A DNA stretch of 21,628 nucleotides. Source: Lunasporangiospora selenospora (taxonomy: Eukaryota > Mortierellomycota > Mortierellomycetes > Mortierellales > Mortierellaceae). The translations under genes were made by a program, and so were the position numbers. The DNA is taken from positions 7,241 to 28,868 of the forward strand of contig JAABOA010000066.1 in assembly GCA_015680635.1 (NCBI GenBank), read 5' to 3'. Every line of letters begins with the position of its first letter. Position 1 is the first letter of the stretch. Below, piece by piece: positions 18,997 to 21,628 of the stretch. The notes below the pieces were generated by a model. The model was not told where the DNA came from. It was given only the letters and a program-made list of their open reading frames with translations, and ran no database searches.

Positions 18997-21628
18997 ATGG
19001 AGTTCTCAAAGAAGCTATTTTCAACTCTCAAGGGGACACACGGAGCCGAACCTGGGCGAGTGGTCAGTGTACACGTGCAGGAATGAACAATCCTACTCTC
19101 CTTCTCACCCTCTCTACCTTGCTGGTGTTCTGTTTGCAGGCACTTTTGTTCGCTCTCAGGGACCATGAGATTTGGAGCCCTCTCGCCGAATGGCCAAGGA
19201 GACTATGATGCACTGTTCCGTCCCTTGTCGCAATTAGAGCGTGCTATCCTTACATCTTCCTTTATCCACAATGTACCCTGTTAGGCAGAGGATGCCACAG
19301 CGTTTTCGGAAGAGTCTCTCGCCGCGCTACGCCTCACCATCTCGAGTCCCAACATATCCACTGTAAGAGTCATGCATCATCAAACTTTGCTTCTTGGTGC
19401 CCTTTAGGCTCCCCAATTCTCAGTACAAAAACACCGTTTTAGGACTAGTTCTTTTCTTTAACTCGTTGTGAAAGGGACTTCCTTGCGAAAGAGCATGGTG
19501 TAGACTAATGATCTGGGTTGACTGCTACTACAAAGAACAAAGCCCTTGTGCTCCTGTGCTAACGGTTTATCATGGTGTTTTCAGCATCCGACAAGTGGGC
19601 AGAGATGTGTTGGCGCTCATCAGTACACTTGTGTCTACCTTTACGATCTTTGTACCTAGGCCACTATGAAGGAAAACATGTTGCGACTTGTTTATGGCGA
19701 GATGATGGGGCAGGATGTCCAGTTCGGCGCCATTTACGCTCTCAAGCTTGCCCAGAGTGGCCAAACCGTTGCTGAGAAACGCGCAGGTATAGAGTCTTGG
19801 GCTCTGAGCTGTGCTATAGCACAGTGACATAACATGGAATGGACTGATCAGATGGTTCCGGCTAGTGCTAATACTTATTTATCGGCAATTTACTTCCGTG
19901 TATCTCTTTGTGTTTGTTTTAATTACCAGGGTACTTGACCTGCTACCTTCTCTTACAGGAGGGGAACGAGCTCAACATCATGCTTGTGAACACACTCCAA
20001 AAGGTAAACATTTCATTTAACCAGCCATGGCACTCTGCTTGAGTTACCCGTCTTCGACTACTGGATCTAACAAAGCATTACTCACTATTGCGGCGCATAG
20101 GATCTAACGAGTAGTAATTACCATCATGTAGTCGTGGCTTTAGTGACACTCTGTAACATGACTCTACCTGATGTGATCCCTTCCATGGTGAGCCATGTTG
20201 TTGCTGCACTCTCACATTCTCAGTAAGTCAATTGATCTGTTTGTCAGCTTTATCGCCTTTACAAAACCATTCTACCTCAGTTCTTGCGTTGATTCTTCTT
20301 GGACTCGCTACCCTAGTGAATCGGTCCGAAAGAGAGCCTTGATTGCTCTTCGAAACTTCTATGTGCGACAGCCAGAGCAAGTCGTACCATATCTCGATCA
20401 AATCAAACTAGCTCTCTATGACCTTGAACCAAGTGTTATGTCAGCAGCTCTGGGTCTTGTTGCCATAATGGTCAAGGTATGGAAATGACAGCTGTAAACG
20501 ATCCCTGAGTACTACAATGCAATGCCTTCCCATTGACGTAGTCCTAATTTGTCGAAATCATTTTTGATACAAAGGATCATGCACATGATCTGAAAGAATT
20601 GGCTCCAGTGGTAGTCCGTATTCTGCAGCAAGTTGTTGACAACAAGCTTCCAAAAGGCTACTTGTACCACGGAATGTCAGCACCCTGGATCCAGATTCGG
20701 TGCCTCCAGGTCATGAGCTACCTCGGCGCAAACGATCTCAGGTACGGACTTGACTTCTTTAGCGGTACCCTTTTGACTGAGTAGAACATGGTTTCGGTCA
20801 TTTCCTGGGAAAAACCCTAGGAAAGTCAAGAAATGAGCAAGAGTGGTTTTTTAGGGACAGACTGGACCTAGCTTGGGTGTATATCAAAGATATTCTTAAG
20901 CCAGGGTCACCACCGTTCACAAAGGCTGACTTTTTTTTATGACACAATTTTCTCTCCCAACTGCTGTTACTGGTCCCGAACCTCTGGCTTTTGATCTGGG
21001 TTTGGTCTTTTCCTCCCTTTAAGTGCAAGCAAATCCATGACGCCTGCCATCCTGGCAGCGTTCCACAAGGCTCGACAAGGAGTCGATGCTGCGTTTGGTA
21101 AGCTTTTACCTGTGTACTTTTCAGTCCCCACAAAGAGCGGCTGATGGATTTTTTGGGATGCTCTTCTTGATCAGAGTAAGCTACTGGAACACCTTGAGCG
21201 TTACCTTCGACTCTACGTTGAGATTCTCCACTTTGGGTATCACTCTGTTTGTTGTTCACTGGGTACTTTGTTGGGTGAGTCTCGATGTTCGGTGAGAAAA
21301 TTGGATATCAACAATCGTTGGTTTTATTGGAACTCTTGTAGTCAGCAGACGTATTATTGCGACTGGATTCGGGTCTTATTCTTCGGATTCTGGCTTCCTC
21401 CACTAACACTTTCTTGCAGAAAAGAAAACAACAACAAAAGGCTGACCTGTGTGTCCGTTCAATCCAAAAGCGAAGAGCGGGGTGTCCTGGAAAAAGGTTT
21501 TGAGGGATTTTTTTTTCTTGATCTCAGACCCAGTGTTGGGCGGGGACGAGAATGAGCTCATTGGCCGCCAGTCTAATAGTCTTAACTCTACTCTTGTCTG
21601 CAATCTGAGCATCGTGTTTGCCACGCTA
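18997..21628 (+). CDS. AP-4 complex subunit epsilon-like adaptin, N-terminal part (runs off the window)
   Basis: Exons 18997-19066, 19160-19240, 19289-19362, 19660-19786, 19930-20003, 20101-20222, 20317-20476, 20575-20741 and 21024-21097 join in phase for about 316 residues; a possible tenth begins at 21528. Alpha-solenoid stretches match AP large subunits: MKENMLRLVYGEMMG, FGAIYALKLAQSGQTVAEKR, GYLTCYLLLQEGNELNIMLV, DLTSSNYHHVVVALVTLC, ESVRKRALIAL, YLYHGMSAPWIQIRCLQVM. The YH..(A/P)PW.QI pattern favours AP-4 epsilon over AP-1 gamma. AP-4 forms a clathrin-independent trans-Golgi coat with beta, mu and sigma subunits. The first exon (MEFSKKLFSTLKGTHG) is an inferred N-terminus; an alternative start is the ATG at 19165. 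Intron 3 acceptor and the 48-bp second intron are my best fit. Beyond 21097 the expected next block (AILFECV) is missing in sequence I can read. Confidence 0.8.
21145..21555 (+). other. Long open frame overlapping the last adaptin intron, unplaced
   Basis: From the TGG at 21145 the frame is open for 136 codons to 21555, containing the protein-like LDQSKLLEHLERYLRLYVE and ILHFGYHSVCC. It does not join the phase-1 end of the adaptin exon at 21097. It has no adaptin match I can support. It may be intron sequence, a relic of an inserted element, or an alternative exon. Confidence 0.25.

Noticed and set aside
18702-19208. 168-codon plus-strand open frame upstream of the adaptin
   Set aside because: It overlaps the adaptin's first two exons in another frame. 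The adaptin exons join in phase and match an AP large subunit.
20188-20316. Donor ATG|GTGAGC at 20188 and acceptor at TTTGTCAG for the adaptin
   Set aside because: That joining leads to a stop within 15 codons. Extending the exon to the perfect GTAAGT donor at 20223 and using CCCTAG at 20316 keeps frame and gives the expected family residues (LSHSHESVRKR).

Overview
The window looks like nuclear DNA of an early-diverging fungus, most likely Mortierellomycota (a Mortierella/Linnemannia/Podila-type genome). The evidence is compact multi-exon genes with mostly short GT-AG introns (48 to about 430 bp), protein-coding genes only, and a family mix that is unusual for Dikarya: a WNK-type kinase and an adaptor complex 4 (AP-4) epsilon-like adaptin beside fungal-type siderophore transport. 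The placement is inference from gene content. I see no tRNA, rRNA, CRISPR, plasmid or clear transposon.

Layout. Minus strand: AMID/FSP1-like FAD oxidoreductase (320-1926, 4 exons); a gene-poor stretch (1927-4221); a SIT/ARN-type siderophore transporter (4222-6233, 4 exons); a second gene-poor stretch (6234-7844); and an unrecognised Ser/Thr-rich disordered protein (7845-9282, 3 exons). Diverging from the last across 198 bp is a tiny Tyr/Asn/Ser/Gly-rich protein on the plus strand (9481-9699). Minus strand again: RNA polymerase I subunit RPA43 (10066-11642, 4 exons), ribosomal protein uL6/RPL9 (12218-12793) and a possible 64-residue ORF (13244-13438). On the plus strand is a small secreted cysteine-rich protein (13895-14176). 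Then comes a 1031-residue WNK-family kinase on the minus strand (14588-17915, 2 exons). A pyrimidine-rich leader separates it from the divergent AP-4 epsilon-like gene (plus strand, from 18997 to beyond the window end).

The most interesting signal is regulatory. The nonamer ATCTGATAA, which matches the ATCWGATAA site of fungal iron-responsive GATA repressors (Fep1, SreA, Urbs1, Sfu1), occurs exactly four times in my reading of the window: two copies in the siderophore-transporter promoter and two in the FAD-oxidoreductase promoter. By composition about 0.3 copies would be expected. This suggests an iron-controlled pair in which a siderophore importer and a flavoprotein reductase are derepressed together.

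Secondary signals are decayed or unplaced coding-like frames in the first RPA43 intron and in the last AP-4 epsilon intron, a near-perfect 26-bp palindrome at 7658-7683, and several short lineage-specific ORFs. The remaining genes are housekeeping or signalling genes (rRNA transcription, ribosome, vesicle coat, kinase) with no evident shared pathway.
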